A DNA stretch of 64,000 bases, taken from Rhizophagus clarus (Eukaryota > Glomeromycota > Glomeromycetes > Glomerales > Glomeraceae). Positions 11,470 through 21,908 of this stretch are shown here, one piece after another. The stretch spans positions 154,501 to 218,500 of the forward strand of contig BLAL01000044.1 in the NCBI GenBank assembly GCA_015698045.1, written 5' to 3'. Both the position numbers and the translations under genes were made by a program. Position 1 is the stretch's first letter. Each line of letters opens with the position of its first letter. The notes beneath the pieces are model-generated. The model was not told the DNA's origin. It saw only the letters and a program-made list of their open reading frames with translations, and searched no databases.

Positions 11470-11773
11470 ATTTATATTAAATTTGATATCAAGTGTATCA
11501 CATGATCTACATTAACAATTAAGTTTTAAAAAAAACACCTAGCCAATCTCTTTTTTTTAAACTTTAACAAAACTTTCCTATATTCCTATTTCCATTTTCT
11601 TCTCCATTCCCATTTCCATTCCTTCGCTCTTTCTTCTTTTTCTTATTCCATTTCCCCATTCTCTAGTCATCTAGCCCTTTTTCCCTCTTTTGTTCCTTCC
11701 TCACAGTTTTTTCTTTTCTCACGGCTTTCTTCTCCAATTTTTCCACAGTTTTTTCGTTCAGATGTACATTTTG
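11470..11773. other. Polypyrimidine tract region with repeated CACAG sites
   Basis: About 11575-11765 is almost pure C/T on the plus strand and includes two cacag trinucleotide-tract ends (about 11706 and 11748) that look like splice acceptors. It leads directly into the intron-like array at 11774. Confidence 0.4.
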
Positions 11774-13200
11774 GTAAGGAATGGTTATTTTGAATTTATT
11801 CTTTTTAACAAAATATTTTACTAATACGTTTTTTATTTTTATTTTTTTAGACGTTTATTTCGAAAGTTCTAAACATACTTGACTTATCTTCAAAGACTCA
11901 TCAATAAACTTTTAAATTTATGGTCTTTCAACACATAGAATTTTGGTAGGGAGACTCAGAATATTTTTTTTGAATTGTTACTTTTAGCGAAATGTTTTAC
12001 TAATGTTTCATTTTTACTCTTTTTTAGTCGTGTAGATTTTGGTGAGAGATTCAGAAAATAGATTTTTTTTTTAAATTTATTTCTTTCAACAAAATCTTTT
12101 TAACATTTCATTTTTTTTCATAGATAACTATTCCTTAGGTACTTTGATATGAAAAGTTCAGTGAATGAAGTTTTTTATTTACTTTGAATTGTCTCTTTTT
12201 AACAAAATGTTTATCTATTTTGTTTTATAAATGGCCAGTTTTTCAGGAAACTTGGACAACATATGGGAAGTTTAATGAGAGTTAGTTATTACTTTCAATT
12301 AATTCTTTTAACAAAACATTTTTACTGACTTTTCATTTTACTATTTTTTTTAGGCGGCCATGCTTTATGTCTATTAATGAAGGTATATGGATATATTAAT
12401 AGAGATACGGCCACTCAGTTTTTTGGAATGGATGCATAAGATCTGGTATGAAAGTTATAGAAGTATTTACTTCAGATCTTTAGAAGCGTGAGTTTTTGGT
12501 AAGGAAGCCAAAGTTTTTTTTACAGTATAAATCAATTTAACAAAATATTTCTAACATTTTGTTTCACTTTTTTTTAGACGATCTGAAATGTAGATTTTGG
12601 TTGGAAACACTATCACGTTCACTTCGTCAGCATTTATCATCATGGTGTTCAAGATCATGTTTACCTATGGTAAGAGCAAGATCATGATCATGATTATCCA
12701 TTCACAAAACATGTAGACAAATGATCAAGCTCTTTGAACGTAAAATTCAAAGTTTTTCCTTTTTTAAGAAGTTTGTTCCTCGGCTCTTTGGATAAAATCT
12801 GGTGGGAATATGAAAGCTTTGACTAGTTTAGTAGTTTCCCCTTTTTTTCTTTAACGAATTATTTCTAACAGTTCATTTTTTTTCTTTTGTAGACAGGCTT
12901 AGTTATTTGGGTATTGAACGCAGATTAAGTTTTGAAGTCAAAATTCAAAAACTTTAATGAAAAAACTTATTTTTTTAATTAGATCTTGGTATTCAATTAT
13001 TGGAAAGCAGTAAGTTTTCAAATAGATCAAAAATTTTATTTAAAAAAACAGTTTATATTAATGTTAACTTTATTTATTTCTATCTTGTAGAAATCATCTG
13101 TTCAAATTTCAATTTCAGACCTTTAGATAAGTTTTCAAATAAGAATTTTGAAACTTTAATAAAAAAACTACTTTTTTTATCTCTATTTTGTGTAGATTAT
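11774..13200 (+). repeat. Array of intron-like cassettes inside the TA element
   Basis: Units of 77-82 bp start with a GT donor directly after a gattttg/cattttg-like motif and end with a T-rich tract plus TAG. Clear examples are 11774-11850 (gtaagg...), 11946-12027 (gtaggg...), 12042-12123 (gtgaga...) and 12499-12577 (gtaagg...). Acceptor-like ends recur at 12353, 12892, 12979, 13090 and 13195. Each unit has a shared middle (ctttttaacaaaatattt, then ctaacattttgtttc), and the ctaac/ctaat lies where a branch site would be. The stretches between them do not encode a recognisable protein. It could be a spliced non-coding transcript or a satellite that mimics introns. Confidence 0.5.
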
Positions 13201-13802
13201 GACGTTCAACTTTTGGACTGTAAACAGAATACCAGAGTCAAAAACTTTCTTTTTTTTATAATTTCCTTTTGTTTACTAATCATTTGTTTGGACGCATAGA
13301 ATTTTGCATAATCGAAGAATGGTGAAGGAGGTTTGGAGAATATCAAAAACATTAGATTAATCAAGAAAGAAGCTGATATTATTGTCTAAACTGGACAGTT
13401 GGTATATATCATTTTCGGAAGCATCTTTAAAGTCAACTTTTACATAGCAGACCATATGTGATGGAATTAATATTTAGACAATTAAATTTTACATTCAAAA
13501 ATTAGCTAACAATGTACATATTTTACAATTAAAATTTACAATATATTTTTTACTAATTAAATTCAATTACATTCGGATTATAAAATTGTTTAAAAAACCA
13601 TCTTAAGATTATTGCAAAATAATTACAGAACAATTACAAACCATTAAAAAACTATTGTAATTTTTTGACATTATTTCGCAATGAAATTATAAGCCTAGAT
13701 AACATGATTTTAATGGATGACAAAATGGATTAAAATCATATAAAAATAATACTGTAGGCATATAAAAAGTATATCAAAAAAATAGGCATTTTTAGTAAAG
13801 TA

Positions 13803-14045
13803 TATTTCTTCAATATATTAAAAAAAAATCACCTCTCACTTCCCATTAACTTACTTGCATATATTTCAAGTTCAGATTTGTTCAAAAAGTCTGGCAACCC
13901 AAAGAAAAAAAAAGAAATATATAGAAGGAATGTTAGTAAGTTTCTTTAATATATTAAAAAAAAATCCCCTCCTATTCTCCACTAACTTACTTATGCATAT
14001 TCTAAGTTTGGGTTTGTTCAAGAAGTCTGGCAACCTAAAAAAAAA
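13803..14045. repeat. ~125-bp tandem repeats of the outer hAT element, right block
   Basis: This continues the array at 8590-8905 in the same orientation: ttcaatatattaaaaaaaa, a tatttcaagttcagatttg step and agtctggcaacccaaagaaa occur twice. The region between it and the hAT end (14046-14274) is A/T-rich with no gene. Confidence 0.8.
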
Positions 14046-14300
14046 AAAAAATAAAATTTTTTTTTTATCCAGTTTAAAAAAAACCGTAACCATTTTTTTT
14101 TCAAAAAAAAGATTATCTATGATCAGTAAATCAGCTCATATGATTGATATCAAAACTGATCAGAAATCTGCAAACAACAGATTAGTGGATGCTAAAACTA
14201 TAAGTATATTATATGATATACTATGCTAAAATGTTAAAATAGTTTTGACAATTTTGACATTTAAAACTCCTTAGTTTTGGCAGGCAACTTTAGCTGTGAC

Positions 14301-14752
14301 AACACCCAAACTGGCAATTACCTATGCATCTTATTCTTGAACAGTCATTATCTTCCCTTTCTCAAAATCTTTTATTTCTGAATGAGTTTGTTAAAATTTC
14401 TGCCAAATGGTACAAACCTGAAAACAAAATGATTTTTTATTAGCTTTCTATGATGTGTTGACATATTGCCAAACTTTATATAGACATCATCTAAAGAGTA
14501 ATATACATTTCTAAATATACCAAAATCATCATAATAAAGATCTAAAAATATATAAACTGGCATAGATAATGATAGTGGGTTACTAATAGAAATGTAATCA
14601 GATGGGTGTAGGTATAAAAATTTTACGTCATGAACATACCAATGATTATTACATTTATAAATTATTTTGCTAATCTGTAATAAATCTTTGGGAATATTTT
14701 GATACTGAAATGTCATCATTATAGCCATTTTTTCTAAAATTTGAGAGATCAT
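14301..14752 (-). pseudogene. N-terminal half of the CACTA/Plavaka-like transposase pseudogene
   Basis: The minus strand reads MISQILEKMAIMMTFQYQN, LHPSDYISISNPLSLSMPVY, IFLDLYYDDFGIFRNVYYSL, FVFRFVPFGRNFNKLIQK, then after stops VIASLGVVTA, which meets the hAT insertion point. The DxYxDDFG.FRN motif and FVPFG box belong to the same transposase family as the fragment at 6790-8140, and the two halves join in frame when the hAT element is taken out. Stops and a frameshift occur near 14340-14370. The boundary on the far side (14753-14795) is not resolved. Confidence 0.7.
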
Positions 14753-14794
14753 TATAATTAAAAATAGTTCATCCTGTAACTATACTTTTCCAGT

Positions 14795-15395
14795 AATAAA
14801 ATGATGTTGAAAGCAATGTTCCACATTGCATTTATTAATAATCATTGGTTTGAGGTGATTCCATCTAACACGAGTATTATGATCGGACAAGGAATAAAAG
14901 CCAGTGCAAGTGTTTCTTTACATTATATTGAACATATTAGTTCTACTAATGTTCATATGCCAGCTATTAGAGAAAAAGTTAATAAAAAGGTTCAATTTGG
15001 TACTGCATTGTCATTAGCAAAAACTAGTATTTAAATTGCAGTATCAGAAGGTGTTGTAACAGAATTTATTGGAATACTTATGCAATTCAATATGAAATAT
15101 TGTTGTAATACTGGATTTGGCTTAGAAGAAACTTGTGATTTATCTAGTAAAACTCAATCAACAATCCAGATACCTTTAACTAGCTTGGATAACAATACCA
15201 ATTATAATATTTCTAATCCAGAATACCATAGACTGAAAGGAAGGCCTCCAAAAAGATACAAATCATCAATAGAAGAAAATACTTCTAAACATACTTCATC
15301 TAAAAAGTGCAGCTATTGTTCAGACAAAGAACATAATATTTGAGGTTGTGTAAAATACAAGGCTGATAAGGAGAATAATGTTATAAATCAATAAA
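14795..15395 (+). pseudogene. C-terminal remnant of a transposase (MULE-like) ending in a CCHC knuckle
   Basis: Two adjacent open stretches joined by one stop read NVHMPAIREKVNKKVQFGTA, SIxIAVSEGVVTEFIGILMQ, then RLKGRPPKRYKSSIEENTSK and a zinc knuckle CSYCSDKEHNIxGC, followed by KYKADKEN and a stop. In-frame TAA at about 15032 and a TGA in the knuckle (where Arg is expected) inactivate it. GRPPKR plus a terminal zinc knuckle is the tail structure of MULE/FAR1-like transposases. The catalytic part is absent here. Confidence 0.5.
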
Positions 15396-15586
15396 TTTAA
15401 AGCATTTGAACATTAATTTCTTTAAATTTAAAGCGTTTCTTTTGTATTAGTATTAGTATTGTGCTTCTTAATTGTAATATTATTTTACTGTATTTATTTT
15501 AGCATTATAATTATTAATATTGTAATAATAAATGATTATCTGTTATTGCTGTTTATCATGTGACTCAGCCACTGGTGAAAAATACC
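15396..15586. other. AT-rich spacer
   Basis: No coding sequence, repeat structure or RNA gene is visible between the zinc-knuckle remnant and the MITE at 15595. Confidence 0.4.
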
Positions 15587-15594
15587 ACCGTTAT

Positions 15595-15694
15595 TATACT
15601 TGCCGCCCATTCTCCAAAAAAGGAAATTTAAACAATGATTTCATGTCGATCTCATTGTTTAAATTTCCTTTTTGAGGAATGGGCGGCAAGTATA
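15595..15694. mobile_element. 100-bp foldback MITE with 8-bp target duplication
   Basis: The arms tatacttgccgcccattc and its reverse complement pair over about 45 bp, leaving a loop of roughly 10 bases. The direct repeat accgttat flanks it at 15587-15594 and 15695-15702. The 8-bp duplication suggests mobilisation by a hAT transposase. The arms differ at only two or three positions, so the insertion looks young. Confidence 0.88.
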
Positions 15695-15732
15695 ACCGTT
15701 ATAAATAGTAAAATTGATATTATTTTATCAAA

Positions 15733-17400
15733 ATGATAACCACCTTTTTCAAAAACTGGCAAAATCAAGTAATTACCATGTATGGACTTACAGATTCTTA
15801 CAATGTATTAATTGGCATTGATCATGAGGAAATTATATTACCATTATTATGGTATATATATTATGATCCACTTTTATGTGAGATAAAACAAAGTAAATTA
15901 GGCTATAAAATTAAAGCACCCAGTATAACCTTAAACAAATTCTATGGTAAAGATACAACTGAAACAGAGTCAATTTAACATCATCCATTGCATTTATGGA
16001 TGATACATAATGGTTAGCCCCTAATCAATCAAACTTAGAAAAAATATTAGAAATAGTGGACTCCTTTTACAAGTTAAATGACATTTAAGTTAATAATAAA
16101 AAGAAATCTGAATTATTGATTAAAAAATCAGGACGCTCTAGAACTTGTCTAAAAAGTCATGAACCAATTATGGTTCTGATATGATAATTATAACCCCTAT
16201 TTCATTTTGAAGTTCTATCTGCATCTTAGGCATTTATTTTGACAAAGGAAATACTTTTCAATCTACAATCAGTGGAATAATGAATAAAATTAATGATCTC
16301 GAATACAAATTTGCTAGGAAAAAAATCACAGATAAACATATGATTTATATTATATCTTTAATTTCAAAAATCAAATTTTGGGCTCAGTTAATTAAGAGTA
16401 TCTCACTCTACTTCTGATGAAATATTTTTTGACAAAATATATAATATCAAATGAATTCAAGATAATCAAGATCGCAAAAATAAATATCTTAATTCAAATT
16501 AATGATCAATCTTTATTAGGTAAAATTATATATTTAAAACTGAAGAAAATTTAATATAACAAATGGTTATTTTTATTTCTTCTATAACATATACCTTAAA
16601 AAATTAAAGACATTATACAAAAATGAATACAAACAATATTTTCCTTTTTAATAATAATCCTTCTACTGATTTGTTGATCACTGGTGATCATATTACTCTA
16701 TTACAAATCCTTAATGATATTTATTTCTAACATCAATTTTTAAAAAATATCATATTTTATTTTTAAATCAAATTTTAAACAATTAAGGTTTCCTCTTAAT
16801 GTTAGAACAAATCCATACAAAATTTAATATTCCCTTTAATATCACACTAAAATAGTATTCTCACCTTATATATATATTTTAGGGGTGGAGGGTAAGCAAA
16901 AATTTTAGGTTACACAATTTTTAAAAAATATGATTGGTTACATGTGACCAAGATATCTTATCTAGGGATGGGGGTAAGCGCCTATAGTAAAAAAATATTA
17001 GCTAATATACAGTATGTTACTGTCCTTATTACAAATATCAATAATAAACAAAACATTATTAATAAAATTAATTATATCTATAATCAATCCTTTGTTTTGC
17101 TTCATTACAAATCACTCATTTCTCAGAAGACAGTAAACATCAACAAAAAGAAAAAAATTATTTGACTAAACTAATCTTAGTTAATTTTAATGATGTAAAA
17201 CAACTGATCATAGGTTTTCCTTCCAAAAAAGTTGATTTTTTAAAGAATACTTTCAACTTAGAACATTATACTATCAATGGTTTATCATTAATTAGATCTA
17301 AACATATTTTAAGAATTTCTAAATGTCAGGAATGTCAGCTTATTACTTCCACTTTTACTTCACACTGACCTCATGGTGGTTAACAACAAATTGCTTTTTG
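15733..17400 (+). pseudogene. LINE reverse transcriptase remnant
   Basis: The first part reads YNVLIGIDHEEIILPLLWYI then YYDPLLCEIK, matching the GxxQGxxLSPxLW box of non-LTR reverse transcriptases with the catalytic-neighbour Q/G changed to H/E. After a +1 shift, SSIAFMDDT at 15981-16007 keeps the active-site DD pair, followed by a stop and NLEKILEIVDSFYKLNDI. Later fragments (up to 17370, NLEHYTINGLSLIRSKHIL) belong to the C-terminal domain. Many stops. It continues as unrecognisable AT-rich sequence to the Tigger boundary at 17928. Confidence 0.65.
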
Positions 17401-17927
17401 TAATATTGAATCTCTTTATCAACTACAGCTGTATTATATACAGATCAAAAAACTTCTTCAAATAACAGAAAATATAGAACCATCCCAATTGTGATGCCTG
17501 TATTTTGAATATGACACAATATTTTTCACAATGCATCATGACTGATTTAATATTCCTTTGAATCAGCAGATTTCAAAGTTAACTTTATTAATTAGAATCA
17601 CATAGAAAACTTTTTTTTCAGCATTGTGAATATAATTCCAAAGCTGAAGAACTATTTATAATTCAACAATATTTATGTCTATATCTGCTGGTTTTATTAT
17701 TATCTCAGATACTAATAATATCAATTATTTTTTTAAGAAACTTTCCTCAATAATCACAATGACCAAAAATTTTATTATAGAAAAACACCATAAATAAGAT
17801 AAAAACTATACAATTTTCTTTAAAAAATCGAAAGGAAAGTTTAAATAGAACCATACAAAATCACACATAACATGGTTCAATTGAACTTTATCAATACAAA
17901 ATAATAATAGCAAATCTACTTTGGAAT
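17401..17927. other. Decayed sequence between LINE remnant and Tigger element
   Basis: Only short broken frames are seen. It probably belongs to the same LINE copy, but no motif supports that directly. Confidence 0.3.
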
Positions 17928-19272
17928 TACAGTCACACCTCCATAAGTGCACGCCCCTAGGGCATGGCTATGCATGTGCACTTAGAAAGGGTGTGCACTT
18001 AAGAAACAGCCAATAGAAAATTGATATTATTACACAATTAGCAATCTGAAAAAACTTTTATTTATTTAAAATCAATTTTATTTTACATTTGAATACTTTA
18101 ATGAAAGTATGCATTAATATCAGTTTGTCACAATAAACTGGTTTTTTGATCCTAAAAAACTTCTCAATCTTTCCCACTAACTTTAAATATTCCTTCATAT
18201 TGTCCTATTGAAGTAAAAACTTATATACAGTTTCTAAGCTAGCAATTGCAGTGCTAGTACTAATAATGGTGGTTTCATTGCTATCATTCATTTCATCTAA
18301 ATTGATATTCTCCTTGTCAGTATTCTTAAAAAAAGAGACGAGTTCTGGAATTTCATAAACAATCTTCTCTTCAGGTATGTTAAGAAACTCTTCTACTTGC
18401 ATTGGATTAGGGAGATTAAGGGCTTGAAGTGCATCTGTAAGATTATCTAGCATCAATCTTTCATTTTGGCAGATATTTTCTGAAATATTTCTCAAATCTA
18501 CATCTACATTAGGAAGAATTTTTGTATGCCACCAGCAGTTATGAATTATTTTAGAATTAATCTCACCCCAGGCTTGGATAATAAAACGAATTGCCTGCAA
18601 GACATCCATGCATAAGTCTTCTGCATGGCTACCTGCCTCTATATATCATAGCAACAAACTATTAAAAACAATCATATAATAAACGACAAATCTAATAAGT
18701 ACACCTTACCATATATGAAAATGATGATAGTGTTTTTTGAAGACCATGATTATTCAGCATCCATCGGTTAAATTTTGAAGTTGTATTCAGAGGCAGAAAA
18801 TGAATATCAGTGTAACATAAGGTAAGGCCATTTAATTTGTGGCTAGAACAATTGTCAAAGAGAAGTAACACATGCTACCCACAATGCTTTAAATCAACTT
18901 GATGATCAAATTCCCAAACCCACTCTTGGAAGAGTGACATGATCATCCAGACTTTGGCATAAATTGAATATTTATATTTTTAACAGCATTGTTTTTCAAA
19001 CTTTCTGATAATTAAAGGCTTTAATTTGTGTGTGTCATCAGTATTTGCACACAATGCAACTGAAAGACATTCCTTGTTCACCTTATATCTGGAAAGTCAT
19101 TTGATCACTAGCATCTGATTGGATTCTAACCTGAAAAATATCAATACTTGAGCAGGGTAAATACAAAAAAATTTTAGATATTTCTTTGGCTATAAAAAAG
19201 TCCTGTCTTATCCATGTTATATATTCTTTCAAGAAGATAGTTGGAACAATATTCTCTTAATAGGGGTAAAGC

Positions 19273-20646
19273 TAGTGGTTAGATCTGGATATCTGTCTAT
19301 CCGCATTTATCCAATCCGTGACTAAAAGATTGGATACAGATAAGTTATTACAGATATCCAGCTATCCTAAATTTATCTGTGTTATCTGTAAATACAGATA
19401 AATCTGTTATCTGTTATATGTACAGATATTTTATGCCAAATAACCATTTAAAAAAAATAATAAATTTTATAAAAATTCTGAATTGCCGAAACTGTATATA
19501 GCCTTGGTATTCATTACTAATCCGATTTTTATATGACTTAGATCAGATCGGATAATCTTTTTTTAGAGTAGCCAAGTATTAAAAAAATGGTTTTTAAATT
19601 GTTACCATAATATTTTATTTATTTATTTTATTTTAAAATAAATTTTTTTTCATCAAAACGGTTTTTTAAACTGAAATTTTATTTTTTTATTTTTTTTTAT
19701 TTTACTCCTTTAGATACGGCTCCTGAAATTTGTGGGATAGTAAGTTGTGTTATGAATATAACAGTAATAGTTCTTTTAATATAAGAACATTAACTAATGT
19801 TCTTTTCTTTTTTTTTGTAGGAATGGGCTTTTTTGCAATTAACACATGGCCCTTTGAAGTAATGTGAGGGGGAGAATGTTAAAGATTTTTTTTATTATAA
19901 GAACATTAATGAATGTTCTTTTCTTTTTGTAGGCATGGACTAACTTTTATTTTTAAAGAAAGTTTACCAGCTTGAGAATTTTCTTGGCTTGGCTTGGCTC
20001 AGCTCACTTTGGCTTGAACTAGATTTTTTTTTTTCAAGCTGAACTGGCTTATGTGGAATACTAGCTTGTAATTTCCTTTTCATAAAGTCAGTTATTTCAA
20101 TTTCTCAATTTTGATATTTTATTTAAGAAGCAACTATTATTTATTTTTTTTTTTTTTTACTTTTAGGATGCTGGAATCTTTGACAAATCCAGACTTGAAG
20201 ATATATAGAATGCATGAGAATTTTACTTAATTTCTTTAAAGAAATGTATTAACATTTCTTTTTTTTTTACTTTTATAACACCAAATTCTTGGATGAACAG
20301 TGCAGCATCTTAAAGTATATTAATATGTACTGTATATCAATAATAAAAAAAACCTAATTTTGGTTTTTGTTTTAGTGTAAAGGATTTTATTACAATAAAT
20401 AAAACGTTAATAAAATATTGATAAAATATTTTAATATATATATAAATTTATTGGTGATTGAAATTAAAAAAGTAAAAAATGGAACACTGAAATTATCCTG
20501 AACCATATAAAATTTTTAAAAATATCCATAAATATTTGTAAATATCTGTAAAATCTGTGAAAATTATCTGTGAATATAAATTGCTATCCGGATATCTGCA
20601 TATTTAGATGCATATCCAGATAGGTTATCCACGGATCTAACCTCTA
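19273..20646. mobile_element. hAT-type element inserted in the Tigger transposase
   Basis: Ends tagtggttagatc (19273) and the inverted tagaggttagatc (ending 20646) lie between identical 8-bp repeats ggtaaagc at 19265-19272 and 20647-20654. Subterminal zones are packed with ggatatctg/ttatctgta/tatccggata motifs in both orientations, as expected for hAT transposase binding. No transposase is encoded. Taking it out restores ANALPLLREY in the host transposase. The middle holds intron-like cassettes (19740-19932). Confidence 0.85.
19740..20170 (+). repeat. Intron-like cassettes inside the hAT element
   Basis: Two clear units, 19740-19820 (gtaagttg...ttttgtag) and 19864-19932 (gtgagggg...ttttgtag), share a 3' half with the foldback agaacattaactaatgttct or a close variant just before the pyrimidine tract. 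A third, weaker unit ends in ttttacttttag at 20167, and an acceptor-like ctcctttag at 19713 precedes the first. Between them are 40-45 bp exon-like pieces with no conserved frame. Confidence 0.45.
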
Positions 20647-21908
20647 GGTAAAGCATTGGCAAGCAGCTTCATCAGCAGATGAAGCTTTTCTATCAAGCTT
20701 TTGTTGATGAATCCTATTGCGATCCTTAAATTTATGAAGCCATCCCAAGAAAAATTGTAATGCATCTTGGGGAATATCTAATCCATCAGCAATCATTTTT
20801 GTTTTTTTGACAAGTAATGCATCACTTAAAACTGTTTGATGCTGGTAGGTTAAGATGAATTCCTTGAGTGCAAGTTCAAGCTTGGGCCAATACATAACTG
20901 ATTTTTGCTGTTTTATATTTAGACTTATAGTTTCAGAACTGAGTCATTTCTCTGATGTTTGTAGGATACAAGTAATGGTGCTTTTGTTAACTCTAACATG
21001 CCACTTTTCTTCAATCCAGTCAACATACTGAGCTCGGATCCTTTTATTATTAAGAGCATAAACACAAAGTTCTCGCTTTTGAGTTTCAGTAAGAGTTATC
21101 CTTTTAAGAGACATATTTAGGGACAAAATGACTAATCTCAATGTTATTAAATAATGATGAAATCATCATCCTTTTTCCTTAATTTAGATACATGACAGAA
21201 TACTTCAGGGTTTATTTATATATTAACACGTATTATTTCCTCGTTAATAAAAAATCTTCCCTGACTATACTACTAATTTGGGACAATCAATTAAATAAAT
21301 GTTCACATGATATGATCATAATTCCCCAGGATCACTAACTATATGTAAATAATTAAATAATTTATTGAAAAAGTTTATTAGATTATTATGTATTTTATTA
21401 CTATCAATGATTAGTCAACTTTGTGTAATTATCATGTGAGTGCATTTATGGAGGGTACCCCAATATACCTGGAATTCGGAATTGCTTGCACATGCAGAAC
21501 ATGGAGGGTGTACACTTAGCACTAAGTCCCTAGCTTGGGACCAAGCCATGGTGTGCATATAGAGAGGTAATGCACTTATAGAGGATGCACTTATGGAGGT
21601 GCGACTGTAGAAAAAATATCATTAAATAGACTTACACTACAGTAAACATAGAAAACAACCACAATATTAACAAACAAACCAAAATTATCATGGATAAAAC
21701 CATGAATATAACCATGAATACAAACATAACATCACAATAAAATAAGGAACTTAATAACAATAACATTTTAGCATACCATCCATTAGATGCAAAAGACAAC
21801 TATATGGATCCAAACAAAAACATTTAATTACAATAACATAGTTGAAATAAATGACAATAATAAAGAAGGACTTGGAAGCTCCATTTACTCATCTCATATG
21901 ATCATTGA

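Larger units (their letters stand above)
8908..13800. mobile_element. TA-flanked DNA transposon with perfect 25-bp inverted ends (second layer)
   Basis: The left end is ctttactaaaaatgcctatt followed by ttttt (8908-8932), and 13776-13800 is its exact 25-bp reverse complement. TA dinucleotides flank both ends (8906-8907 and 13801-13802), the target of Tc1/mariner/pogo elements. Taking it out restores the hAT tandem-repeat unit (gttag-ta-tatttcttc, compare gttagtatgtttctc nearby). No transposase belonging to this element is recognisable. The only coding remains inside belong to the nested pogo copy at 9080-10896. Perfect ends suggest a fairly recent insertion. Confidence 0.88.
8149..14292. mobile_element. 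hAT-type element (outer layer of nest), split by a second element
   Basis: The 18-bp end taaagttgcctgccaaaa at 8149-8166 is matched by its exact reverse complement at 14275-14292. The flanks carry an identical 8-bp direct repeat gctgtgac at 8141-8148 and 14293-14300, the target size of hAT elements. Removing the element with one copy of the repeat joins GVVTA to DLFQGND of the host pseudogene in frame, which proves the boundaries. Without the inner 4.9-kb insertion the element is about 1.25 kb and consists mostly of a 125-bp tandem repeat, with no transposase of its own, so it is non-autonomous. Confidence 0.9.
18205..21113 (-). pseudogene. Tigger transposase pseudogene, split by a hAT insertion
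   Basis: From ATG at 21113: MSLKRITLTETQKRELCVYA, NNKRIRAQYVDWIEEKWHVR (CENP-B N-terminal HTH), then LELALKEFILTYQHQT and QFFLGWLHKFKDRNRIHQQK (second HTH), SSADEAA. After the insertion 19273-20646 the frame resumes ANALPLLREYCSNYLLERI YNMDKTGLF with the first catalytic Asp, LLLFDNCSSHKLNGLTL with the second, and LPLNTTSKF. The end of the DDE core is frameshifted. The C-terminal domain (IIHNCWWHTKILPNV...) is open at 18205-18609. Several stops and shifts make it inactive. Residue pieces are separated here only where the insertion or stops separate them. Confidence 0.78.
17930..21607. mobile_element. Tigger/pogo-like element
   Basis: The end cagtcacacctccataagtg (17930) is matched by the reverse complement ending at 21607 (one G/A difference over 22 bp). 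TA flanks both sides (17928-17929, 21608-21609). Cousins of the same end occur at 33590-33788 and, diverged, at 39018-39496. The element holds a minus-strand transposase pseudogene and has itself been interrupted by a hAT element at 19273-20646, leaving about 2.3 kb of its own sequence. Confidence 0.88.

Noticed and set aside
13000..13299. Open frame of about 99 codons on the plus strand
   Set aside because: It crosses two acceptor-like ends of the intron-like array, is all Phe, Leu, Lys and Asn codons, and matches nothing.
13855..14229. Plus-strand open frame of 124 codons
   Set aside because: It runs through the hAT tandem repeat and poly-A/T; repeat-derived and without domain.
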